From: Bolinopsis microptera
Lineage: Eukaryota > Ctenophora > Tentaculata > Lobata > Bolinopsidae
Assembly (NCBI RefSeq): GCF_026151205.1
Contig: NC_087082.1
Coordinates: forward strand, 15,657,365-15,721,364
Direction of reading: 5' to 3'
DNA length: 64,000 nt
Each line of letters opens with the position of its first letter. Position 1 is the stretch's first letter. Below the pieces are notes generated by a model. It saw only the letters and a list, made by a program, of their open reading frames with translations. It was not told the DNA's origin and made no database searches. This document shows, one piece after another, positions 12,495-23,292 of this stretch. The position numbers were made by a program, and so were the translations under genes.

Positions 12495-13240
12495 GTTAAG
12501 GGGGCCGGGGGGGGTCTTCATCAAAATTCTCTCGAAATTGATTTTATAGTTGTTTCTGATAGAGGGGAGTGATATCTATCAGCTGCTTTTAGTCCCATGG
12601 AAAAAAATTGTTCCTAGCCGAAATTATCGCTGGTCAAAGGTCAGCGCTCATGTGTAATTGTATTGCGCGAGCGATTTTCAATCGCGCGTCCTGAAAATCG
12701 AGTCTAAAAAACTATCTTCTCCTACAATTTTTGAGCAATCACCCTGAAACTTTCAGGATATGTTCTAGGGATCATTTAGAAGAGAAGTATCGAGCCGAAT
12801 TTTGAGATAGGCCTCAGAAAATTTTTAAATCGATTTTGAAAATCTTGGACCTCATTTTTTGACGATTTTTCCAGGTCCAAGATTTTCAAAATCGATTTAA
12901 AAATTTTCTGAGGCCTATCTCAAAATTCGGCTCGATACTTCTCTTCTAAATGATCCCTAGAACATATCCTGAAAGTTTCAGGGTGATTGCTCAAAAAATG
13001 TAGGAGAAGATAGATTTTTAGACTCGATTTTCAGGACGCGCGATTGAAAATCGCTCGCGCAATACAATTACACATGAGCGCTGACCTTTGACCAGCGATA
13101 ATTTCGGCTAGGAACAATTTTTTTCCATGGGACTTAAAGCAGCTGATAGATATCACTCCCCTCTATCAGAAACAACTATAAAATCAATTTCGAGAGAATT
13201 TTGATGAAGACCCCCCCCCCCCCCCCCCGGCCCCCTTAAC
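12495..13240. mobile_element. 746-bp near-perfect foldback element bounded by TTAA
   Basis: The left arm is 12495-12852 and the right arm 12873-13240, with a 20-bp loop. The arms match almost base for base; I see only scattered substitutions near 12576, 12708 and 12737. The ends read GTTAAGGGGGCCGG and CCGGCCCCCTTAAC. Inside each end is a homopolymer of 8 G on the left and 18 C on the right, which accounts for the 10-bp arm length difference. No ORF is present. TTAA next to both ends recalls the target duplication of piggyBac-type elements, but TIR class cannot be settled by eye. Confidence 0.85.
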
Positions 13241-13299
13241 ATACATGTCGTTTGATGAGCATATTATCAATTATTATCGGTACTTTATTGAGACACGTT

Positions 13300-13326
13300 A
13301 TCATCATCATCATCATCATCATCATC
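13300..13326 (+). repeat. (ATC)n microsatellite
   Basis: About nine TCA units lie just outside the right end of the foldback element. Confidence 0.9.
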
Positions 13327-13523
13327 TAATATCAGTCAAACGCAGAAACGTAAAAAGACGAAAAACGTATTTAAAAAAAGGATTTTAGTGGTGTTACTCA
13401 GCTGCGATTTATTATTAAGCTTACTTAAATGATTCTACCACTGAGCTTGTAATTTATATTTAAATTCGCTCAAAAATAAAATTTGAAGATTCAAGATTGA
13501 TTGGAGCACGAAATGTTTAATTC

Positions 13524-13687
13524 GAGGTCGTCCACATGTTACGTAATCAGCCAAAAGGGGAGGGGGGTTTCCAAATGATTACGCTAGTGTAATTTTGACA
13601 CAATAGCTGTGTTTAAAACTGAATACGGAGGGGGGGGGGTTTAAAATTGGCCAAAAATTGATTACGTAATATGTGAACGACCCCTTT
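13524..13687. mobile_element. TTACGTAA MITE family, copy A
   Basis: The inverted ends read GAGGTCGTCCACATGTTACG and, on the other strand, AAAGGGGTCGTTCACATATT. The internal CTAGTGTAATTTTGACACAA and GGAGGGGGGG words are shared with copies at 19791-19968 and 22787-23000. It is non-coding and about 164 bp. Confidence 0.85.
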
Positions 13688-14276
13688 ACTAGGTATTGTA
13701 GTGAATAAATAAGACAATAAAATGAACATCAAGTAACTTTATGTTGCCTCGATTGAAACAAAATGGAAACGTCTGGCTACAAGTTCGACGTATAAATTCG
13801 ATCACATATTGAATACAAATAAGACGAGCAGGACACTCCCTTGAAAGACAGCTTTATCACCTCACTTGTAATGAAGATCGTATTTGTAAACGAAGAATAG
13901 AAGACTGATTGGTCAGTGACCTGGAATATAAACTACAAAAATGTTCGATATTTACAATGATTTCGATTTTCTCCGACTCTTGCTGGATGGACTAATTCCG
14001 TGCTAAGTGGTTACCATAGCAGTTATTTGATATCGAATAGGAGCTGATCGTGTTAGACACTATATCTACACTACACCGCGTAAACACTATAATAGTTGAT
14101 CTGTTGCAAAGGGCTAAGATGAGAAGACCCATTGCAATTGCAACTGTGATTCATTTTACGCGATAAGCGGTTGAATACAGCTCGAAACTCACATTACCAC
14201 AAAATTCGACGTGAGCACTGAAAAACTACACTAAATTCGCGAATACCAAAACACGTGCTTATTTGGGAAAAAATAA

Positions 14277-15271
14277 GAGGCACGGTATATCGAGGTACCC
14301 GGTATAGAGAGGCCCGGTTTATCGAGGTACCCGGTATAGAGAGGCCCGGTTTATCGAGGTACCCGGTATACAGAGGCACGGTTTATCGAGGTACCCGGTA
14401 TAGAGAGGCACGGTATATCGAGGTACCCGGTATACAGAGGCACGGTTTATCGAGGTACCCGGTATAGAGAGGCCCGGTTTATCGAGGTACCCGGTATAGA
14501 GAGGCCCGGTATATCGAGGTACCCGGTATAGAGAGGCCCGGTTTATCGAGGTACCCGGTATAGAGAGGCCCGGTATATCGAGGTACCCGGTATAGAGAGG
14601 CCCGGTTTATCGAGGTACCCGGTATAGAGAGGCCCGGTTTATCGAGGTACCCGGTATACAGAGGCACGGTATATCGAGGTACCCGGTATAGAGAGGCACG
14701 GTATATCGAGGTACCCGGTATAGAGAGGCCCGGTTTATCGAGGTACCCGGTATAGAGAGGCCCGGTTTATCGAGGTACCCGGTATAGAGAGGCCCGGTAT
14801 ATCGAGGTACCCGGTATAGAGAGGCCCGGTATATCGAGGTACCCGGTTTAGAGAGGCCCGGTATATCGAGGTACCCGGTATAGAGAGGCCCGGTTTATCG
14901 AGGTACCCGGTATAGAGAGGCCCGGTATATCGAGGTACCCGGTATAGAGAGGCCCGGTATATCGAGGTACCCGGTATAGAGAGGCCCGGTATATCGAGGT
15001 ACCCGGTATAGAGAGGCCCGGTATATTGAGGTACCCGGTATAGAGAGGCCCGGTATATCGAGGTACCCAGTATAGAGAGGCCCGGTATATCGAGGTACCG
15101 GGTATAGAGAGGCCCGGTATATTGAGGTACCCGGTATAGAGAGGCCCGGTTTATCGAGGTACCCGGTATAGAAAGGCCCGGTATAGAGAGGCCCGGTATA
15201 TCGAGGTACCCGGTATAGAGAGGCCCGGTTTATCGAGGTACCCGGTATAGAGAGGCCCGGTATATCGAGGT
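14277..15271 (+). repeat. Satellite: about 31 tandem 32-bp units
   Basis: The unit reads CGGTATATCGAGGTAC + CCGGTATAGAGAGGCC, so the 32-mer is a dimer of two related 16-bp halves. Variation is confined to a few positions (GGTATATCG or GGTTTATCG; GGCCC or GGCAC). One 16-bp half unit breaks the register at about 15172-15187. Every unit carries GGTACC or a one-base variant. Long ORFs here are artefacts of 96-bp (3 x 32) periodicity. Confidence 0.95.
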
Positions 15272-15282
15272 TTTACTATATA

Positions 15283-15330
15283 TTTATTGTCTGGTTTAAA
15301 GTACTTTATTGTCTGGTTTAAAGTACTTTA
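15283..15330 (+). repeat. 22-bp duplication at satellite edge
   Basis: The word TTTATTGTCTGGTTTAAAGT + AC is present twice head to tail, immediately after the 32-bp satellite ends. Confidence 0.85.
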
Positions 15331-17097
15331 AATGGTAATTTTTACAAATAAGCTTTATATTGTTGCTGGATAATCAGTCACAAAATAATGTAGAACAAAC
15401 AAAATGATATGCAAGGTTAGCGTTTCTCTTAAGTTTGATATCAAGTTGAAATCTTGAAGGATGATGTTACTCCAAGAGCAAATTAAGTTGAATTCAAAAT
15501 GAATTCGAGTTAAATCACAACCGTTATGAAAACACTAAACATTAAACAACTAGTACCGTATGCACAATCTAAAATAATCGATCAATTGTTAAACCGAGGA
15601 AGAAATCGGCACTGAAAATGTTCGGTGAAGTTTGGCCTCACGGAAACAATTTACTACATCTGCCTGGTATAGCTACTTGGGCGGTACCGGCGTACCGCCA
15701 CGTGCGATATCGGGGGTCAACCCATTCTAGAATATTTAACCTAAAATACTTGTACAATTTTAGCGCTACCGCATAGCATATATAAATATTTACAATAGAA
15801 ATGCTTTCGAAATAATAAAAATTCTGTTAACGTGCGTTTCATGTTTATGTTTCATTTTCTTAATTATCAAATACTGGAAATGTTATTTTGAAGGTCATTA
15901 AACGGTAATAAACTTATACTTGTATAACAAATTATTAAACTGCGATAAAACGACTGAAACATCTTGTAATTCGTATAGCTGCTGATTATCAGGATATTGG
16001 GCGATCAGTGCAGAACATTTTTTTTTGAATTAATAGGTTTATATTCTTAAATTCGTTGTTATATAACATAATGTTACAATAGCAAAAAGACAAAGGATAA
16101 TGTCAATAGTTGTATCAAAAACTCATAGAAATTATCAAACAGCTAACTTAGGTCACCAGCCGATGCATATGGTCATGGTGACATAAAAATAGACAGAAAG
16201 AAAAACGTGAGGACTCCTAACTCATTAGTCCTTTCCCCAAAACTCAACTCATGAACCCATTGTCCCAACTTCCACCACATTGTATGGTGAACGAATGATA
16301 AACTTAAGTAAAGACAAAATTCAGTATTTTCTGCATTCATTCTAATATGATTAACATGAGGGGAATATATTTTGATATTGAATTTAGACGACCACTAATG
16401 ACGGTAGCACTAAAACGTGGCTGCTAACTGTAAGGACGATCATCTTCATAAGAACCGTCTGGTAGCATATCTTCAGGTAGTATGACTATAGCTTATGACT
16501 AGTTATTGTAGTAGAAGTCGAATAATTTAAAATAGTGTCGCACACCTCGATTTAAAAGTGGCTATTCTTCGTAAATATATACTAACCAGACTAATGCTTC
16601 GGTTGGAATTATTTTAATGTATTTTGCAGGGCCATCTCACAAAATTTGTAATATTCTATTGTAGAAGTTCGATTTAGAATTGGTGGGTGAGATCTCTGAT
16701 TATAATGATCGAGGGCCTTACGGTATTTCTACTCAAAACGCTAGGAACTGTAAACATATTTTAATAAACGTTTTTTACTATACAATTTTTGAAAAGTGTT
16801 CCGTTAGTGATTGGACTGAATTTTGATGTGTATCTTGATTGGCTAATCTTACTGTAAATTTCTAAAGAACCGCTAATTCTAAATCGGTGCACTATGGATG
16901 AGTATTAACTTATTGTAAGAATGATGATGAAACGGGAATGACGGGTTCTAAAAGTAGACAAACCGGCCAAATATTAATAGGCTGTTCGAATTTTGAACAA
17001 TTAAAAACGTCATAGTCATGTGTGGACTTTAGAGTGGCAACGTCATAGTGAATATATTATAGATTCCAGCAACTAACGGAGTCCTTAACTAAAAGCA
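15331..17097. other. Region without a recognisable gene
   Basis: I see AT-rich unique sequence with no exon I can support. A short GC-rich patch at about 15675-15720 (CTTGGGCGGTACCGGCGTAC, then CCACGTG) could be regulatory but has no coding frame. Upstream exons of the plus-strand gene at 18736 may hide here. Confidence 0.4.
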
Positions 17098-17180
17098 GAG
17101 ATATATGGTATATGGCGGGGCTTGAACTCGCAGCCTTTCATTGCGAGCAGAACAAGCCTCCAATACACTCAACGAACAAA
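17098..17180 (-). repeat. tRNA-like sequence, probable tRNA-derived SINE or pseudo-tRNA
   Basis: On the minus strand, CTGCGAGTTCAAGCCCCGCC matches a T-arm with B box (GAGTTCAAGCC against GGTTCGANTCC). It is preceded by GCTTGTTCTGCTCGCAATG and a weak A-box-like GTTGAGTGTATTGGAG. The acceptor stem does not close, so a functional tRNA is unlikely. An 11-bp inverted pair (CAGCAACTAAC at about 17069, GTTAGTTGCTG at about 17229) surrounds it. Confidence 0.45.
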
Positions 17181-18735
17181 ATGAACTGATAAACTACATA
17201 CTCACGAGTCCACATCAATTTTTTTGTGTTAGTTGCTGACTAACGGTTACTTTGATAGCCAATTTTATCAAAAGAGTTTTCTATCAAAAGAATTTTATCA
17301 ATTATCATCCTCGTATAATTTCTATAAAAAAAATAAAATAAAATTATATGTTTTATGCATATAGATTTAATAGAATTATTAATTTGATATACTAGCGCTC
17401 TAACCATGCCTCATGCAGTTTATATATAATGTGTTTTGAAAAATAGAACAAAATTTAAATTTAACCCCTCTTAGCTCGAAACATAAATGCAAGTAAACTG
17501 CAAGTAGAAACTATGCTTAAAAACGAAAATACTATTAAGGAATGTGATTTAACCTTATTCCACCTGCACTTTCTGCCACTCTGACAAATGTAAAACCAAG
17601 TACCACCCCAGTTCCTGCTTCCTAACTCTCATATGATGGTGCACGGCAATGTTCACCTACCAGTGCCATCTCATCGTCTTCACATAAACATTAAAATGTG
17701 ATATTATATGATATGATAAATATTTCTATAATTTATAGTAACTCTTTTAAAATAATTGTATACCAGTCTGAAATAAGGCACGAGTGGTAAGAGACGTACT
17801 TACAGTAGGGACTAGGAAGCAGTGAAGTTTGCACTGTATAAAGGAATTGGCGTGGTCCTGAAAACAACCAGGTCAACTGGAGATAACGTAACTAACTGGA
17901 GATATAACGTAACTAGCAACTAGATAATGGGAACCACAAACTGAATATAAATTATGAGATGTACGACAATTCTATAAAAGCGATAAGAGACTCATCAGTT
18001 CACACCTCAATTCACGCCCTAAAATCTAATCAGTCGTGTCACGTGCACTGAAATCAAAGATCTTATTAGGGTAGGCTGTCATGACTCATGTTTCAAGCAA
18101 TAAGTAGATGTGATTAAGTTTTCCTGTTTAGTGTTCTGTGGTTTAGTGTTCAGACATCTAATTGCACGATAGATATTATGTTAAATTGGCTTTCCTAGAA
18201 CGTGTTCTCCCAGCTGGTGTTTAAATTGGATCTTCATTATATTATGAGGAAATCCCTCGTCTCTGGGTTCGGCCAGATATCGGCGTCACCAAAAACATAA
18301 CTTACACTCCGACGCTGACTAACCTTATTCGGGTTGAGCGAGTGGTGACTCAAAGAGTGGTGATTCAAACAAACAGAATTATTTCCCTTTGTATCAAAAT
18401 GTAGTTTGAGGAGTCCTCACTCTCCTCACGTCCAACAATGCCGTTTCTTTTGTCGCTAATATACATGTAAAAAGCTTTTGTTAACAAAGAAGGTTACTTA
18501 TGGGTAACTGAATAATTTAGTATTATTATTGTAACGCACCACCATACGGATGCCAATTATGGCTCGCTTCTCCCCACAAAGTTACAACGAATTCTTCATG
18601 TAGTGCATCCTGGGTTTGGACAGTATATGCCCGTTTAAAATATTTCCATCACGTTACATAACATAATTCTCAATAAATGTAATAGATTTGTAGTGTTGTA
18701 ATTAGTTTAAAACTATAACACGCCCCTTGTTTCAG

Positions 18736-20994
18736 GTGAATAGCGAGGTGATACAGTGGACGTACGGAGCTATGATCTACAGGACCCGTTACTTACCGCT
18801 CCGGGAGGAGGGTGTTGACAAGGTCGTCTCTATCTCTGTCTCTAAAGCTGATGCGCTGTCTTACTACGCTGCCCTCCTCTGTTTCTTGGTAACTTGTTAT
18901 TTGTGAAGGCTACATTTTAAAACCAAAACTCAAATTGGGTAGAGTGGACTGATTTCATTCTCGTTATCGTTTTGCGTTTGGGTAACTACGACCGCCAGCT
19001 GGCACCATTTATCGTAGTTATCACAAATTATGACAACATGTCTTTTGCAAAGTACAGGCAACCATGTCCTGAGAAAAGTTTTGTGCGGACTGTTGATACA
19101 ACATTAAATTCCGCGCAGACAGGAATTGCAGATATTTCGCACAGACAGGAATTGCAGATATTTTTGCCGCAGTCAAACAAATTTAACGATTTTGTCCACA
19201 CAGGAGGCCTAGAAGCAATTTGGCAATAGAGATAATTTTCAAACACAGTTTCAATAACGATTCAAAGAATGAGATATAAAATGCATAATATGTAAGGGCC
19301 TTAGGGCCTGCCAACAACGATTGTTAAATAAATGTGATTCGAAAAAGGGAATGTAGATAAATCACAATACGCGGAGCTTATTCACATTTAATAAGAAAAC
19401 TATCCGGCGCCATGCAATTGGGCTTACATTGTTTCGTCTATGACTCGATTATTATAAACTTACCTTTTTGCCTCAATCAGCCTTACTAAAATAATGTCGC
19501 ATTTTGAAATTATTGTGTGTGATGAGTTGTAGCCAGCCCGATTATTGCAGAGCTCCCCTTCAGAGGTGACATGTAAGTGCGGTGGATGCAGAATCGCACT
19601 ATGTCGCACCATCGCGATCGGTTGTTATTCGTTCTATCAGATTTGTGTACTTTAACTTGGTACTGCTTTGTTCAATGCCCATAAGTATGGTCATAACGTT
19701 TTCGTCACGTCGTGACATCAAAAACATCGGAAATAAAAGATTGCAAGAAATCACGAAAAAAAACATGTAACATAGAACAAATTTTCTTCTAAGGGGTCGT
19801 TCACATATTACGTAATCACTTTTTGAAAAATTTTTAACCCCTCCCCCTCCCCCTCCGTAATCAGTTTTACACATAGCTATTGTGTCAAAATTACACTAGC
19901 GCAATAATTTGGAAACCCCCCGGCCCCCTCTCCCCACGGCTGGTTACGTAATTTGTGAACAACCCCTAAATGGAGCGACTTTTAGTACCATCGATATGTG
20001 ATAAAGGATGAATCTTTGCAAATGAATTACTCATCGAGCTGTGTGCCAATCCCTCAATGAGTTAACAGATTGAAATTGAGTCACTTTATAGTCTCAATAT
20101 AGTTTGCCAGAATTTTACTTTTAACTTATAGTGATACACATGATGTATCGGAACCTAATACATACCTAATACATACTGTGCCTTAATTATGGTTATCACC
20201 GGCTCAACTAGCCCCAGTCATTCTAGAATTCTAGAATTGTCAGGAAGCTCGATGTAAGACATTAACCTTGTAAGTCATTTGTTGTGTTAAACTCAACAAT
20301 TGTGTCAAATGCAACGTTGTACTATATACTACCTAGCCTTGCTGAACAACCCAACCTGAAGGAACCTAGACGCTGCAAATTTGGCACTTTTTGGAAAACA
20401 TTTCCGTGCTAATATACGTTTTGTCTGCTCCCCTATTAATGATCTGGGTCTTTAGTAGTAAACTGGTTATAACGGTAAATTGGGTATAAAAATAAAGGGG
20501 GTATAAAGTCAACGGTCGCGCTTGCCAGCACTGTGATTTATAAAGTTTTTTCAATTTTTAAATTATAGATAATACATCAATTAGTCTGGTACCCTAGAAA
20601 ATTACTTCAGTCTTATAACTTAATCGACACAATTTGTATCCTTAAAACACATCTACTAACCGCTAACATCTACTAACACCCACTAACCGCTAACATTGTA
20701 CAGGTCGTGCTCTCAGCTATAATATACTGGGTATACAAGCTGCGTAAGATGAGGAGCACTACATTCCTCCCCACCACTCTAGCTGACCTCCACGAGTTCA
20801 CACACAAACCTGCTAATCATTACACGGAGTTTTCCAACCCTAAAATAAACTTTAACAACGTGTGTCTTCCTCCGCAGAACTCTGCGCGCACCTTGGAGCC
20901 CCGAGGATCAGGGCTACTTCCCCGGACCTTCAGTGATTCGCTGTTGAACAGGGACTTAGGGGGTGGTAAACCTCCTATTTTACTAGGGGATTAG
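18736..20994 (+). CDS. C-terminal exons of a single-span membrane protein, unknown family
   Basis: Two exons are supported: 18736-18888 (51 codons, only one open frame) and 20704-20994 (96 codons plus TAG). Both have good borders (TTTCAG/, /GTAACT, TGTACAG/) and phase 0. The first encodes a charged, probably extracellular stretch (WTYGAMIYRTRYLPLREEGV). The transmembrane helix crosses the intron: LSYYAALLCFL joined to VVLSAIIYWVYKLRK. A 73-residue basic-start, Pro/Ser-rich tail follows, ending PPILLGD. The topology suggests an extracellular N-terminus. No signalling motif was recognised. Upstream exons were not found, so the gene is partial. A MITE copy and repeat family A sit in the 1.8-kb intron. 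AATAAA lies 210 bp after the stop. Confidence 0.75.
18921..18985. repeat. Internally deleted relative of the 8514-8731 MITE
   Basis: ACCAAAACTC, GGGTAGAGTGGAC and then GATTTCATTCTCGTTATCGT follow the left arm of the 8514 element with about 60 bp missing between them. It lies just inside the intron after exon 18736-18888. Confidence 0.6.
19578..20225 (+). repeat. Dispersed repeat family A, copy 2 (interrupted by a MITE)
   Basis: It starts GTGCGGTGGATGCAGAATCG, continues with GCACCATCG, GTTATTCGTTCTATCAGATT and GGTACTGCT, resumes after the nested MITE with GATGAATCT and ATCGAGCTG, and ends near GGCTCAACTAGCCCCAGTCA. The same order is found at 61110-61490 without the MITE. Confidence 0.75.
19791..19968. 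mobile_element. TTACGTAA MITE family, copy B (nested, TAA target duplication)
   Basis: The left end reads TAA/GGGGTCGTTCACATATTACG and the right end CAACCCC/TAA. The 3-bp TAA on both sides fits PIF/Harbinger-type insertion. The insertion splits repeat family A copy 2. Confidence 0.85.
20440..20545 (-). repeat. Inverted relative of the 7186-7460 minisatellite
   Basis: On the minus strand ATCACAGTGCTGGCAAG is followed by TTTATACCCCCTTTATTTTT and TATACCC units, the same order as at 7186. It lies in the intron of the plus-strand membrane protein gene. Confidence 0.65.
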
Positions 20995-21203
20995 GACTTG
21001 TTTTAGGTACGGGGTAGTTTTCTTAATTGTGGGATTAGAAATGGAATTAATTTAGTTCACGGAGTGTGTAGAATAAGAAGACCTGAATTTTAGATTAATA
21101 GGAAATGTACCTTTTCCAGTAAGTGCGAAGTAGCGCAATATTTAGCTCTCTATTATCACTTGGGTGACGGAGATGTTACCCCAAATCTTTTACTTCAAAT
21201 TTC

Positions 21204-21209
21204 AATAAA
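21204..21209 (+). terminator. AATAAA polyadenylation signal
   Basis: A canonical AATAAA lies 210 bp after the TAG of the plus-strand membrane protein gene, which supports 20704-20994 as its last exon. Confidence 0.7.
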
Positions 21210-22786
21210 GGGTTATTAAATTGAGTTGTTAGTTTGATGTTGACTCATATTTATAATGAACTGAATTATAAGAGTTGAATCATCTTGTTTGGATGGATTC
21301 GTTGAAAATACATCAATGCGACTCGTTTTCATTTGAGATGTATTTTTGTTTTATCTGTATAGTTTTTATCTTAGTCCTTTGATCTGACCACTTACTTTGC
21401 TCAAGGTTCGAGTGATCTATCATGACGTGTTAATGTTAACTTTTCTTATATTATTGGAGTTTCACCACGGTGGGTAAATACTTAATAGGTTATGATTTGA
21501 ATTGGGTTGTTATATTTTAATTTAAATGATAAATAAAAATCGGAATATTGAAACAAATTTATAAGATTTACAGTTAAATTCTCAATCGATTTATGTTGAT
21601 ATTGTAGGGAATCGGTGCCCATATCAAATAAAACCTATTTTTATGACAGCAACCTCACTCCGCTATAACATTTTCAGCCATTAAGCATATTCTATTTTTA
21701 TGGCTGCTCTATCATAAACATCCAATTCAATTTCTCAAACTTTATGGGCACCATAAAGTAATTAAAATCTTTCAAAGTAATTAAAATCTGTGGCAAAAGT
21801 ACACCGTGGAGCATGCTAACAGTTTTTGGTTGAATAATAATATTGCGGGCAATGTTAATTTGTTTTGAATTATTTCATTAAATGTAAACAGCTGTAATTT
21901 ATCAATAAACATTCTTGGTCTATATACTTCTCTATCATTTTGTCGATTCAGGGACATTTCATGGAAAGTATCATGCTCATTTTGAAAAAAGTAAAATTTG
22001 TGCCCAGTACAAATTGGCAAATACATAGCAACATTCAAATTTTAAATACACAGCACCAATAAACGGCAGAGTGGAAATGACAAAATAATGTCATTTTTGG
22101 AGTTCAGTTGGGTTTCTCTCAAAGTCACACATTTCTCCACATCTGTCAATTATTGATGCTAACATTAATAGAGTCTCTAAATAAGGAATCCAAACCTAGA
22201 TAAAGATCACAGCAATAATTAACACAAATATAAAGAAGGAAACTAGTCAGGAAAGTCCATAACGTCTCATCTAAAATCCAATCCTATCTAAAAGTTGACC
22301 ACTCAGCCCATTATAATTTCATCTTCTTTTCTTTCTGAACCTTAAAAACATCTATCCCGAGTCCCGCTGAATGAATGTTAGTTGAGTGATCAACTGAATC
22401 GCAACTCATCAATATACACATATCTTCCTATCTTCCTATTTAACAACTATTTCCTTCAAAGTTCAATGTCTTTTGTTGGCTTGAAAATCAGTTTGACAAG
22501 CTAAATTATGTTACAAATTAAAAGCAATACAATGCTTTTGTAAGAAAGTGAGGACCTGTGCCATTTTGCTTACAAATCAACATGTGATGTTATAAAAAGC
22601 CAGTGTGAAATTTAGCATACACTATAATACTAGGTAAACGTAAGGATGAATGATATTGCGTAAGATTTTCTAAAATGAAGCACATATTGTGATGTGACAT
22701 ATTTTGTGATGAGTAGCACATTTTTAAAGGATGTATGACGTGATTTTCTGAAAGGATTAGCAGAAATGAGGCACACAAGGTGAGAT
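21210..22786. other. Intergenic region, no gene seen
   Basis: It is AT-rich. From about 22590 there are loosely repeated words of the type GATTTTCTGAAATGAGGCAC, which continue on the other side of the MITE at 22787-23000 up to about 23110; the MITE therefore inserted into an older degenerate repeat. Confidence 0.5.
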
Positions 22787-23000
22787 AAGGGGTCGTTCAT
22801 ATTGACATATTACGTAATCAGTGAGGGGGAGGCAGGGGATTTCTAATATATAATAATAATATAAATGATTACGCAATTGTAATTTTAACACAATAGCCAT
22901 GCGTAAAACTGCAGATTACGGAGGATGAGGAGGTTAAACCTAAGAATTGCCCAAAAAGTGAAGCTTTAAAAAGTGATTACGTAATATGCGACCAACACCT
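22787..23000. mobile_element. TTACGTAA MITE family, copy C (TAA target duplication)
   Basis: The left end is TAA/GGGGTCGTTC and the right end ACCAACACC/TAA. GACATATTACGTAATCAG near the left end and TGATTACGTAATATGCG near the right end form the inner inverted repeat. It is about 210 bp, longer than copies A and B because of an AT insertion. Confidence 0.8.
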
Positions 23001-23292
23001 AATAATGTATGAGATTGTGAAAGATTTTCTGAAATGAGGCACATTTTGTGAATGAGGCACATTTTCGGATATGTGGCACACGTTTGTCCAATTTTATAGA
23101 ATGTGGCACATGTTGCGGGATATGCATATCCTTACCCGGAACCCGTTCCTGCTGGAACCGGGAAGCTCCACTTACATCTCCCGGCTCCACAAACAGCAAA
23201 GTCTTTAGATTATTAAGTACATGTTGAAAATCAATGATCAAATAGTTAATGTTGATCTGTAGATCGTTCACTGTAACTAATGTCTTACTGTT

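Noticed and set aside
12495..13240. Assembly artefact joining a read to its own reverse complement
   Set aside because: Scattered mismatches between arms, a distinct loop and the 10-bp homopolymer difference argue for a real element, although reads should be checked.
14194..14667. Open frames of 60-70 codons on both strands in the satellite
   Set aside because: They follow from the 3 x 32-bp periodicity of the array, not from a gene.
14277..15271. CRISPR-like array of 32-bp repeats
   Set aside because: Units are contiguous, without spacers, and the genome is eukaryotic; it is a satellite.
18736..20994. Identity of the membrane protein as TMEM231
   Set aside because: Topology near the C-terminal helix is similar but residues do not match well; left unnamed.
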